Assembly: GCA_002712005.1 (NCBI GenBank)
Contig: PASP01000004.1
Location: forward strand, 95,302-159,301
DNA length: 64,000 nucleotides
Reading direction: 5' to 3'
From: Halobacteriovoraceae bacterium
GTDB lineage: Bacteria; Bdellovibrionota; Bacteriovoracia; Bacteriovoracales; Bacteriovoracaceae
Position 1 is the stretch's first letter. Each line of letters opens with the position of its first letter. A program made the translations under genes and the position numbers. Below, piece by piece: positions 56,526 to 64,000 of the stretch. The notes under the pieces are model-generated. The model was not told the DNA's origin and did not search any database. It worked only from the letters and a program-made list of their open reading frames with translations.

Positions 56526-57977
56526 TTGGACTTTCGTAAACTCACGATTCCTTATGTTTTAACTTCTTTGCTGTGCTCCCCTCTCTATGCTCAAAGTAGA
56601 AATCGAAGTGGTGCAGTACAGAGCTTACCCAATTATAGAAAACAAGCTAAAGAAGCGCCTAAAAAGGCCATCAGTTTAACTGGTGTTATCGAACAATCCC
56701 TAAGGGCCAATTACGATCAAAATCAACGAGACTACTCAGAGAAAATTCTCGATCTCAATTGGGAAAATACTAAAGATGCTTTCTGGATGCCCCAACTAAG
56801 GCTAACTTTAAATGCAAGCTCTCACCGAGTAGGACGTTTAAAAAGCGGCAATAGCGGAGGTGGATTTGAAAGGGTCCCAGACGGAAGCTTTGGCATAGAC
56901 TTTGGTGACTATACTATCTTTAACTGGGGAAAAGACTACCTTCAGTACTTAAATGATAAAGAAAGTTTTAAACGTTCTAGTCGCTATCTTCTCGAACAAA
57001 GACGTGCTCTGAGAAATCAGGCCATCATTAAATACTACGAACTTAATTATTTAAATGAAGTTGTAAAATCTTATCGGAAACAGCTTAGGCACGCCTCCTT
57101 CATCTATCGATATAATCGTGAGAAAGTTGCGATAAAGAAAGTTTCACGCCAAGAATATTACCAATCGCGTTCAGAATACCTACTGGCCCAAAATAATTTT
57201 CAACAAGCTGCCAATCGCCTCAGAGTAGCCGAAGAAGAAATGGCCTTTCTTATCGCCGACGAGCCAGGAACCTCTTATATTCTCAAGGATGGTTTGAATT
57301 ATGAAAGAATTCAGATGCCGATGAGTGATGCTGTTTCTATTGCGGCTAAGAATAATCCAGGAATTTTAGAATCTACAAAAGATGTTAGAAATGCCAAGAG
57401 AACTTATGAAATCCAAAAAAGAGAAAACCTTCCCCTTCCTAAGTTTAGCGTAAATCTTGGTGCTTATACTCACTCATTCGGTCCTGGCCTCAATCAAACT
57501 CGTTACGGAAACGATATAAGTGGTAATAATATAGATGTAGTGGCCACCGTGAATGCCACGTGGAGCTTAACAGGAGATGGTGGATTTTTAAATTCTCGAC
57601 CTACAGAGATCAAGGATATTCAAAGGCATCTCAGCTTCTCCCAACTGGCCCAGGCCAGACATCAGGCCAAGTCAGAGATTCAACGAAGCTACTATCGAAT
57701 TAAAACCTACGAACAGCAAATTAAAATCCTAGAAGTCTCAACAGAAACGAATACAAAGACTTTTGATGTTATTCTTGAGAATTACCTCAACCGTAAAACT
57801 GCCTATATCAACTTTCAAGATGCCCTACTCGAAAATGTTTCTTCACAAGTAGCACTTGCAGAGCTCTATTATCTTCATACTAGAGAAAAAGTTCTCCTCA
57901 CACAACAGATGGGTGTGGATGAAATCCCTGGTAAAAGTTTTGAGCAACTGGGATTACCGGCCGGAGGATCTCGCTAA
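56526..57977 (+). CDS. TolC-family outer-membrane channel/efflux protein
   Basis: 483 residues from a TTG at 56526, with AAGGAA 7 bases upstream. This start gives a clean signal peptide (MDFRKLTIPYVLTSLLCSPLYAQ). The longer frame from 56457 puts unneeded residues before it. The mature part has the long helices of the OEP family in two repeats, with typical segments QNQRDYSEKILDLNWENTKDAFWMP and QVALAELYYLHTREKVLLTQQMG. No inner-membrane pump or adaptor gene is adjacent, so the partner lies elsewhere. The stop overlaps the ATG of the broken barrel gene. Confidence 0.85.
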   Translation: MDFRKLTIPYVLTSLLCSPLYAQSRNRSGAVQSLPNYRKQAKEAPKKAISLTGVIEQSLRANYDQNQRDYSEKILDLNWENTKDAFWMPQLRLTLNASSHRVGRLKSGNSGGGFERVPDGSFGIDFGDYTIFNWGKDYLQYLNDKESFKRSSRYLLEQRRALRNQAIIKYYELNYLNEVVKSYRKQLRHASFIYRYNREKVAIKKVSRQEYYQSRSEYLLAQNNFQQAANRLRVAEEEMAFLIADEPGTSYILKDGLNYERIQMPMSDAVSIAAKNNPGILESTKDVRNAKRTYEIQKRENLPLPKFSVNLGAYTHSFGPGLNQTRYGNDISGNNIDVVATVNATWSLTGDGGFLNSRPTEIKDIQRHLSFSQLAQARHQAKSEIQRSYYRIKTYEQQIKILEVSTETNTKTFDVILENYLNRKTAYINFQDALLENVSSQVALAELYYLHTREKVLLTQQMGVDEIPGKSFEQLGLPAGGSR

Positions 57978-58753
57978 TGAAAATAATCAATAGAATAACT
58001 TCATCAAGATGCCTCCTTTTACTCATCTTTCATATTTATTTTCTGAGTCCCCTCACAGGATATGCACAGGAATTCAGAAGTGATGAAGATCTAACGACCA
58101 CATTCACCGAAGATGATCTCGCTTAAATAGAGGGAATGAAAGAAGGAGCCGTCTTAAGAAAGAGAGATGTAAAAACAGGACTTTTTCTTGAGGACTACAA
58201 TACTTTTGACGATAAGAACCGTTTAAGTTTCCTCTATCATGTGAATAGTGACCTCACAGCATTGACCGATATTCAAACATTCGAAGCGGCTTATGCTCAT
58301 CGCTTCAGTGACATGTGGATTGAGTTTTTTGGTTTTAGAACCACTGGTGAATTTAAAGATCTTACGGCCAATAATCCCTTTGAAGGAGCTGCAACCGAGG
58401 ATGTTATCACTTCAAGTGATACCGTGACTGCTTTTGGAGCCTCTATCTCCTATCGTGATAGCTGGATTGGTCACCTTCTTGATACAGAGAAGATTTTCAC
58501 AACGACTGCAGCAGGTGTTGGCTGGTATTCATTTCATCAAACTTTTCGCGATAAGACCTATGCTGGTCCCGGATTAAAAGCAGACTTTGGAATTCACCGC
58601 CGCTCTACACGTACCATGCATTATGGCCTAAAGATGAGCTATCACTTGGCCAGTGTAAAAAGAGAAGCCGAATTTGATGAAGAGACCTCTTCTGCGAGAT
58701 CTCACACTCTAACTTGGTTGACCTTTGGATTTGATTTAAGTTTTTATTTTTAA
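57977..58753 (+). pseudogene. Outer-membrane barrel-like gene interrupted by an in-frame TAA
   Basis: An ATG at 57977, overlapping the TolC-like stop, encodes 49 residues with a clear signal peptide (cleavage after TGYAQ), then TAA at 58124-58126. The same frame continues without any further stop to 58753, with an ATG at 58136. The downstream 205 residues are beta-barrel-like (FEAAYAHRFSDMWIEFFGF, final FDLSFYF) but have no signal peptide. A single base change explains the break: a nonsense mutation, a sequencing error, or stop read-through. GAGGG directly before ATG 58136 is too close for a normal ribosome site. Confidence 0.75.
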
Positions 58754-58773
58754 ATATAATTGGAGTTACCCCT

Positions 58774-60090
58774 ATGATCTCAAGATACGATAAAAAAGAA
58801 ATCTCTTCTATTTGGGATGATCATTCAAAATTTTCAACCTATCTCGAAGTAGAACTCGCTATTCTTAAAAGCCTAGAAGGAGAAATGATTCCTGAGGGGA
58901 CAAGTGATAAAATCCGCTCCCAGGCAAAAATCGACCCAGATCGAATTAATGAGATTGAGCAAAAGACTCGTCATGATGTGATCGCATTTTGTACCTCTAT
59001 CACTGAAAACCTTGATGCTGAAACAGGTAAGTACTTCCACTTTGGTGTAACTTCTTCAGATATCATCGATTCAGCCACAGTCCTTCAAATCAAGAAGAGT
59101 TTAGATGTGATTCTTCCTGCTTATGAAGAACTTTTAAGAACTCTAAAAGACAGGGCCATGGAGATGAAAGAAGTCATCACAATTGGCCGCTCCCATGGAA
59201 TGTATGCAGAGCCAATGAGCTTTGGTCAAAAGCTACTTGGGCACTATAATGAATTTGCTCGAAGATATGCAGAGCTTAAAGATTTCTACCTTCATGAATT
59301 AACTGTTCAGTTCTCTGGAGCCGTTGGAAATTATACAATCCTCTCTCCTGAAAATGAGAAGAAGGCCGCTGAAACATTAGGACTACTTGTTGAGCCCGTC
59401 TCTACACAAGTCATTCCTCGTGATAGAATTGCTAAACTAATCAATATCAATGGACTCATCGGTGCTGCCATTGAAAGAATCTGTGTAGAAATTAGACATC
59501 TTCACCGCTCTGACGTGGGAGAGCTCCATGAAGGATTTAAAAAAGGGCAAAAAGGAAGTTCCACTATGCCTCATAAGAAGAATCCAATTAGCGGTGAGAA
59601 CTTAACAGGTATGGCGAGAATGCTTCGCTCTCATACCACGATAGCCTCTGAGAATATTGTCCTTTGGCATGAGCGAGATATAAGTCATTCTTCTGCTGAG
59701 AGATTTATGCTTCCTGATAATTTTGGAATTCTCTATTATTCTATTACTCGCTTAAAAGATACCATTCGCGACTTAGTCTTTCATAATGAGAAAATAGAGG
59801 CACGAGTTATGGAAGGCCATACTTACCTCTCTAGCTACTACCTCCATCACCTCATCGAAAAGACAGATATCAAAAGAGAAGATCTCTACTACTTTGTTCA
59901 AGAAGCTGCTTTTGCCGGATCAGAAGCTTCTAGTGCTGAAGTTTTCCATGAAACCTTAGTTCAAACGATGAAGGATAAAGGTCATGAAATAGATCTTCCT
60001 AAACCCACTTTTGCAGAGATTAAGAAAATCTATACTAAACATGTGGATAGCGTATTTAGCCGTTCATTTGAACAATATCCTACGCCTTAA
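58774..60090 (+). CDS. purB: Adenylosuccinate lyase
   Basis: 438 residues. The fumarase/aspartase superfamily signature GSSTMPHKKNP is present, with TRHDVIAF, HFGVTSSDI and TIGRSHGMYAEP before it. It acts twice in purine synthesis, splitting SAICAR and adenylosuccinate. GGAG lies 8 bases before the ATG. Length and motifs are normal. The next gene starts 17 bases after its stop. Confidence 0.96.
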   Translation: MISRYDKKEISSIWDDHSKFSTYLEVELAILKSLEGEMIPEGTSDKIRSQAKIDPDRINEIEQKTRHDVIAFCTSITENLDAETGKYFHFGVTSSDIIDSATVLQIKKSLDVILPAYEELLRTLKDRAMEMKEVITIGRSHGMYAEPMSFGQKLLGHYNEFARRYAELKDFYLHELTVQFSGAVGNYTILSPENEKKAAETLGLLVEPVSTQVIPRDRIAKLININGLIGAAIERICVEIRHLHRSDVGELHEGFKKGQKGSSTMPHKKNPISGENLTGMARMLRSHTTIASENIVLWHERDISHSSAERFMLPDNFGILYYSITRLKDTIRDLVFHNEKIEARVMEGHTYLSSYYLHHLIEKTDIKREDLYYFVQEAAFAGSEASSAEVFHETLVQTMKDKGHEIDLPKPTFAEIKKIYTKHVDSVFSRSFEQYPTP

Positions 60091-60106
60091 ACTTAGTGAG
60101 AATCCC

Positions 60107-60775
60107 ATGAATAAACTTTTTATTACACTCTTTCTTCTCGCATCTTTCGCCCATCTCCATCTGATGGCCATGCATCCCGATGATTTTGATTGGAAAATTA
60201 AAGAGGAAAAGGATGGTATTAAGGTTTATACAGCTGACCAACATAAGGAAACGGGAATTATTCCCATTAAGGCCAATACAACGATTGAGCATTCACTGCC
60301 GCGTATTCTTTCTGTTTTGGCCACAACCGAACGAAAGAAGGAATGGATTCCTAATCTTTTAGATGCCTATACTGTTGAGAAAAAAAGCAAGTATGAGAGA
60401 GTTGAATATACCCTCTATGATGCTCCCTGGCCTTTCTATGATAGGGCCTTCGTTATCTCAACGAAGGGGCGCTATAACAAAGAGGATAATACAATCTTCA
60501 TTGATATTGCCTCTATCGAGCACCCTAAGGTTCCTTTAAATCCTGATTATGTCAGAGGAAGAACCTATATTGGCTCTATCTATATGAAGGGACTCTCCCC
60601 AAAGAAAACATTCTTTGAAATTACTCTACTCACTGATTTCAGCGGAAATATTCCCACTTGGATCATCAATATGGTTCAAAGAAAATGGCCTTATAAAATG
60701 TTTAGAAATATTAAGAAACAACTGGCTAAAGATGACATTAAGATTTGGCCTGAATTTAAAAGCTACGATCCATAA
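60107..60775 (+). CDS. Secreted START-domain protein
   Basis: 222 residues with a signal peptide (MNKLFITLFLLASFAHLHLMA). The mature part has the START/lipid-binding pattern: DWKIKEEKDGIKVYT, then TTERKKEWIPNLLDAY, YTLYDAPWPFYDRAFV, and a C-terminal helix with NMVQRKWPYKMFRNIKKQL. START domains hold lipids or sterols; a periplasmic lipid-carrier role is possible. The ATG at 60107 is chosen over an upstream frame (60011) that overlaps purB. Confidence 0.8.
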   Translation: MNKLFITLFLLASFAHLHLMAMHPDDFDWKIKEEKDGIKVYTADQHKETGIIPIKANTTIEHSLPRILSVLATTERKKEWIPNLLDAYTVEKKSKYERVEYTLYDAPWPFYDRAFVISTKGRYNKEDNTIFIDIASIEHPKVPLNPDYVRGRTYIGSIYMKGLSPKKTFFEITLLTDFSGNIPTWIINMVQRKWPYKMFRNIKKQLAKDDIKIWPEFKSYDP

Positions 60776-60805
60776 AAAAAGGGCCTCATTATTGGCCCTT
60801 TCTTA
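60776..60805. terminator. Bidirectional rho-independent terminator between START gene and bfr
   Basis: AAAGGGCC and GGCCCTTT form an 8-bp stem (60778-60799) around a TCATTA-type loop; T-rich sequence follows on the plus strand and an A run precedes it, giving T on the minus strand. It can end both convergent transcripts. Confidence 0.88.
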
Positions 60806-60828
60806 TTTTATTTTTTTAGTTATCGATT

Positions 60829-61314
60829 TTAATGACTTCCTACTTCTGGAGTCATTTGAGATTGAATAAAGTTCTGCTCTCCTACTTTATTGATCAAGCT
60901 GAGTTGAGTCTCTAACCAATCAACATGATGCTCTTCAGACTCTAGAATAGAGCGAAATAAATCACGAGAAACATAATCTTTTTCTTTTTCTGCCAGCTCA
61001 ATGCAATCTTTCAAGTTTGGAATGGCCGTCATTTCAACTTTAAGATCACACTCAATGAGCTCCTTAATATTCTGACCAACTAGAACGCGATCAAGTTTTT
61101 GAACATTAGGAAGTCCTTCCAAGAATAGAATTCTCTTAATCAGTTGGTCAGCGTGCTTCATCTCATCAATAGAGGCGTCATATTCAAGCTTTGCAAGCTT
61201 GGCCATACCCCAATCTTCGAGCATTCTAGCATGTAGGAAATATTGATTAATGGCCGTTAACTCACGAGTAAGAACAGAGTTAAGAGCATCGATAATGACT
61301 TGTGAACCTTTCAC
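60829..61314 (-). CDS. bfr: Bacterioferritin
   Basis: 161 residues. All ferroxidase ligands sit at the standard positions: E18, E51, H54, E94, E127 and H130. Haem ligand M52 is present, so this is a haem-binding Bfr rather than plain ferritin. It stores iron as a 24-mer shell in the cytoplasm. The bfd gene lies just upstream on the same strand, forming a store-and-release pair. Confidence 0.96.
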   Translation of the reverse strand: MKGSQVIIDALNSVLTRELTAINQYFLHARMLEDWGMAKLAKLEYDASIDEMKHADQLIKRILFLEGLPNVQKLDRVLVGQNIKELIECDLKVEMTAIPNLKDCIELAEKEKDYVSRDLFRSILESEEHHVDWLETQLSLINKVGEQNFIQSQMTPEVGSH

Positions 61315-61355
61315 GAGTGACTCCTTAAGAAACAGTAATTGAAGATTTAAATATC

Positions 61356-61541
61356 TTACTGTTTTTTGGAGTCTTTGGCAGGACTCTTTGCAGCGACTTT
61401 TTCGAGAGCATCAATTAAACAGATCCCACATGAACCACCCAAATTGAGTTTTCGCACAGCTTCATTAACATTGCCGTGACTTTGTTCCATAGTCTCTTCT
61501 AATTCTTTTTCGGTAATTTGGTGACAAATACAAGCGTACAT
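61356..61541 (-). CDS. bfd: Bacterioferritin-associated ferredoxin
   Basis: 61 residues beginning MYACICHQITEKELE. The [2Fe-2S] cysteines are C4, C6, C38 and C41 (C-x-C ... C-x2-C), as in Bfd. It passes electrons to Bfr haem to mobilise stored iron. The start at 61541 has AGGAG 11 bases upstream; the frame open to 61595 adds non-family residues. About 40 bases from bfr, probably co-transcribed. Confidence 0.92.
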   Translation of the reverse strand: MYACICHQITEKELEETMEQSHGNVNEAVRKLNLGGSCGICLIDALEKVAAKSPAKDSKKQ

Positions 61542-61681
61542 AGTTCTATCAGCTCCTGTAGACAGGATAGCACAATAGTTTGATCGGTCAAACAAAAATA
61601 AATCTTTACCTATTTAAATGTGATTTCGACTACTTTTCTTTGGAGTGCTTAATATTTTCAAGTATTTAGTCTAATAATTTT

Positions 61682-62752
61682 TTATAATAAATCTGAAAAA
61701 TCTTCACTTTTTTTCAAATGCTCAACAATATTTTTTACATCTTGGGAGCGATCCTTAGGAAGAACCACAAGAGTCTTATCGTTGGAGACCACAATGAGAT
61801 CATTCACCCCGATTAAGGAGACATATTTATTAGGAGCATAGACGATATTTCCGACAGACTCAGAAATATAAGATCCCCTCTCTCCAACCAAAGTATTCTC
61901 AGAGGTCTGCTCCATTACTGCTTCCAGCGCATCCCAACTCCCTAGATCATTCCAATCAAAGCTAGCAGGCACCACACTTACTTTCTGGCTCTTCTCCATC
62001 ACGACATAGTCGATGGAGTCTTTAGGAATTCGATCATATACAGAAGCTACCTTTAGCTCATCGCCAATAGATTCCAAAAGTTCAGGATAAAAAGAGAAGG
62101 TCTCAGGTGAGCATCTTAAAAACTCTTCTTTTAACACCTTAAGCGTAGAAACAAACATTCCAGCATTCCAGACATATTGCCCAGAGCTTAAGTACTTCTC
62201 AGCGGTCTGGCGATCGGGCTTCTCTTTGAATTCTTTCACTTTAAATGAGTCAGTGCCCATGGCCTCACCTTTTTGAATATATCCATATCCCGTATGAGGA
62301 AAGTGAGGAGGTATCCCTATGGTGACAATAGACTCATTTTCAGTCGCCAACTTTATAGACTTTTTCATAGTCTCACGAAAACCCTCTTCATTTAAGATCA
62401 CATGATCTGAGGGAACAATCGCCAACACATCTTCCTCTTTCGCCCCAAGACTCTCAAGATGGGCCATACTCAACAGGATACAAGGAGCGGTATTTCTTCC
62501 ACTAGGTTCGAAAATTAAGCCCTGAGGGTGGATCAGTTCATGAGAAGAAGCTCCAGCGAGTGCCTCTTGCTGTTTAACCGTAACAACGAAACGATTATCT
62601 GAATCAATCATTCCATCAAAACGCTTAAGAGTGATCCCCAGCAGAGAGCCCTTTCCCGTCAGATTCAAGTATTGTTTAGGTTTTTGGGAAGTAGATTCTG
62701 GCCAAAAGCGAGTCCCCTTTCCACCGGCCATTATAACTGCATAGGATTTCAT
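61682..62752 (-). CDS. Mannose-1-phosphate guanylyltransferase
   Basis: 356 residues. The nucleotide-binding start IMAGGKGTRFWPEST, followed by PKQYLNL, the AIVPSDHVI segment, and FKEKPD later identify a sugar-phosphate nucleotidyltransferase of the GDP-mannose type. It lacks the C-terminal phosphomannose isomerase domain of bifunctional ManC/AlgA. It makes GDP-mannose for surface glycans or lipopolysaccharide. Neighbours do not include other GDP-mannose genes. Confidence 0.9.
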   Translation of the reverse strand: MKSYAVIMAGGKGTRFWPESTSQKPKQYLNLTGKGSLLGITLKRFDGMIDSDNRFVVTVKQQEALAGASSHELIHPQGLIFEPSGRNTAPCILLSMAHLESLGAKEEDVLAIVPSDHVILNEEGFRETMKKSIKLATENESIVTIGIPPHFPHTGYGYIQKGEAMGTDSFKVKEFKEKPDRQTAEKYLSSGQYVWNAGMFVSTLKVLKEEFLRCSPETFSFYPELLESIGDELKVASVYDRIPKDSIDYVVMEKSQKVSVVPASFDWNDLGSWDALEAVMEQTSENTLVGERGSYISESVGNIVYAPNKYVSLIGVNDLIVVSNDKTLVVLPKDRSQDVKNIVEHLKKSEDFSDLL

Positions 62753-62810
62753 CGAATTACCTAGTTAGAATTAAGATATCAAAGAGAATATTATGCATGA
62801 GAGGGGCTAT

Positions 62811-63545
62811 TTATTCAAAACGCACAAAGACATATTCCTGTCCTTGGAATAAAGAATCTTCTTTTTTCACGTATTCTTTAGCTTCAGTGATGCTTTGGAA
62901 TGCCCCTAATGAGACGCGATACCAGATTCCACGTCCTGGGATTTCAACTTCATTAACAATCGGATTATAACCCCTAACCCTGAAGCCCTCGGCAAAGTCC
63001 TGGGCTTCTTCAATTGAACGGTGGGATCCTAGTTGGATGGTATATTTTCCAGAGTAATTATCTTTTTGAGACTGAGATTCTGAGCCTGTTACTTGTTCAG
63101 CTTTCGGAGAAGGAATGGTAACGCCTGGGGCAGGTTCAACCATTTGATTAGAAGCACCTTGTTGATCGTTAATCTCTTCTTTAAATGCTTCTTGTCCTTC
63201 AGTTGGAGAAGTTACTCTTTTTTTTTCTCCAGTTGTTTCCTCTTTAATATGTTGCTCTAACTTCTTATTGAGATCTTCCATATCTGGAGCAAGGCCCTGA
63301 GAATCATTCTTAGATCCTTGTTCTTTTTCAACTTCATCAACAACTTCATTTACTGCTTCTTCTTGCCCAGATAAAAGCTCAACTCTTTCACGATCGGCTG
63401 GACTCAGTCCTGCTTGACCATAAGAGTAACTTTTTCCAATCTTCACGCCAAAAACAAATGACGTAAGGGCAATTAGAAACATAAATAAAAAGATTAGGGC
63501 TACTTCTCTTTTTGAAAAGACATAAAGCTTAGTTTTCTCATCCAT
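62811..63545 (-). CDS. Single-pass SPOR-domain protein
   Basis: 244 residues from the ATG at 63545; an in-frame TTG at 63581 is an alternative. A short cytoplasmic end is followed by one membrane helix (about residues 15-37). A long low-complexity Glu/Gln/Lys-rich linker leads to a C-terminal SPOR domain (YTIQLGSHRSIEEAQDFAEGF ... WYRVSLGAF). SPOR domains bind denuded peptidoglycan at the division septum. A role in cell division or wall remodelling is likely. Confidence 0.88.
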   Translation of the reverse strand: MDEKTKLYVFSKREVALIFLFMFLIALTSFVFGVKIGKSYSYGQAGLSPADRERVELLSGQEEAVNEVVDEVEKEQGSKNDSQGLAPDMEDLNKKLEQHIKEETTGEKKRVTSPTEGQEAFKEEINDQQGASNQMVEPAPGVTIPSPKAEQVTGSESQSQKDNYSGKYTIQLGSHRSIEEAQDFAEGFRVRGYNPIVNEVEIPGRGIWYRVSLGAFQSITEAKEYVKKEDSLFQGQEYVFVRFE

Positions 63546-63714
63546 GTACTTAATTTTAAATGGGTTATGGATTTCGTGCAAAACATTTTATGAGGTAATT
63601 TTTGACCCTATCATTTCAAAAACGAAATAACCGACTCCCAGCATCGTCTTTTCTCCCCTCTTTAACTATTTTCCCCTCAGCTCTAGGGAATCTTCCCTCA
63701 TTACAGGAGAAAAT

Positions 63715-63912
63715 ATGAAAAACCTAAGAAGTCTTTTGAACGGCACAAAGAAATCGATTAAAGATCAGAAAGGTCAATCTATGCTCGAGTACGTTATTCT
63801 CACTTCACTCATCGGCATATTCTGCTTAATCGGGGTTAAAACATTCGGAAAGCGAATCAAGACCCGTATCGATCACGTCAACTCTCATATTGAGAAACAC
63901 ATCAAGATTTAA
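63715..63912 (+). CDS. Flp/type IVb-type pilin
   Basis: 65 residues. The class III signal has Gly followed by QSMLEYVILTSLIGIF, with Glu at +5 of the mature protein, which is the Flp (Tad pilus) processing site pattern. AGGAG precedes the ATG. Small size, basic tail and single hydrophobic helix fit the Flp major pilin or a minor form. It is followed after two bases by another exported-protein gene, so it likely starts a tad locus that continues beyond the window. Confidence 0.82.
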   Translation: MKNLRSLLNGTKKSIKDQKGQSMLEYVILTSLIGIFCLIGVKTFGKRIKTRIDHVNSHIEKHIKI

Positions 63913-63914
63913 CC

Positions 63915-64000
63915 ATGCTCCACTCTTCAATTGGAGTCCTTTTAATATTCATGAGTCTTTATGCTGCCCAGGCAGATTTGATGAAGAAAGTGGGATGCTC
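63915..64000 (+). CDS. Exported protein, N-terminal fragment (3' end outside window)
   Basis: An ATG at 63915, two bases after the pilin stop, opens a frame that remains open to the right edge (28 codons). It reads a signal peptide (IGVLLIFMSLYAAQA, possible cleavage after residue 20). Too short to name; its position suggests a pilus-assembly gene. Confidence 0.5.
   Translation, partial: MLHSSIGVLLIFMSLYAAQADLMKKVGC

Overview
The window looks like chromosome of an AT-rich (roughly 38-40% GC by eye), free-living Gram-negative bacterium. Kdo biosynthesis genes, beta-barrel outer-membrane proteins, lipoproteins, a TolC-family channel and ExbB/ExbD show an outer membrane. The mixture of very long Ig-repeat/NHL lipoproteins, phage-tail-fibre-like surface proteins, FliA-like promoter motifs, HD-GYP and PilZ proteins and Rsm22-type methyltransferase fits the predatory Bdellovibrionota, most likely the Bacteriovorax/Halobacteriovorax side. 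That assignment is inference from gene content; no rRNA gene is present to settle it.

Layout. 1-7.9 kb: metabolic and accessory genes (5'-nucleotidase fragment, HDAC-like deacetylase, eukaryote-type Lys1 saccharopine dehydrogenase, glycosyltransferase plus aldo/keto reductase, a nucleosidase plus SPL-type radical SAM operon, a predicted barrel protein). 8.1-26.5 kb: the most unusual region, four co-directional exported proteins: two giant paralogous lipoproteins (2432 and 2134 residues) flanking a small secreted protein and a 1251-residue tail-fibre-like lipoprotein. 26.5-37 kb: a membrane-anchored unknown, a 2OG-Fe(II) oxygenase, rpmB, a hybrid kinase with HPt, a secreted subtilase, a PilZ protein, ExbB/ExbD, a DUF4340 protein and an HD-GYP protein. 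37-44 kb: rpmG, rpmE, Rsm22, citrate synthase, pyrE, sfsA, MipA/OmpV. 43.9-49.3 kb: a complete dppABCDF-type peptide ABC transporter operon. 49.3-56 kb: a sensor kinase and the tightly packed operon kdsB-pyrG-kdsA-kdsC-DUF493-gpsA. 56-64 kb: a small membrane protein, a TolC-like protein, a barrel gene broken by an in-frame stop, purB, a START-domain protein, bfr/bfd iron storage, mannose-1-phosphate guanylyltransferase, a SPOR protein and, at the right edge, an Flp-type pilin that probably opens a Tad pilus locus.

Genes are densely packed with many 1-8 bp overlaps, and no gene-free stretch exceeds 300 bases (the longest, 7882-8151, holds a FliA-like promoter for the first giant lipoprotein). 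I saw no tRNA, rRNA, CRISPR array, insertion sequence or prophage module. The main candidate for an undescribed system is the 18-kb surface locus with its FliA-like promoters, proposed here to make attack-phase surface structures. Second is the nucleosidase/SPL operon, which has a clear sigma-70 promoter.
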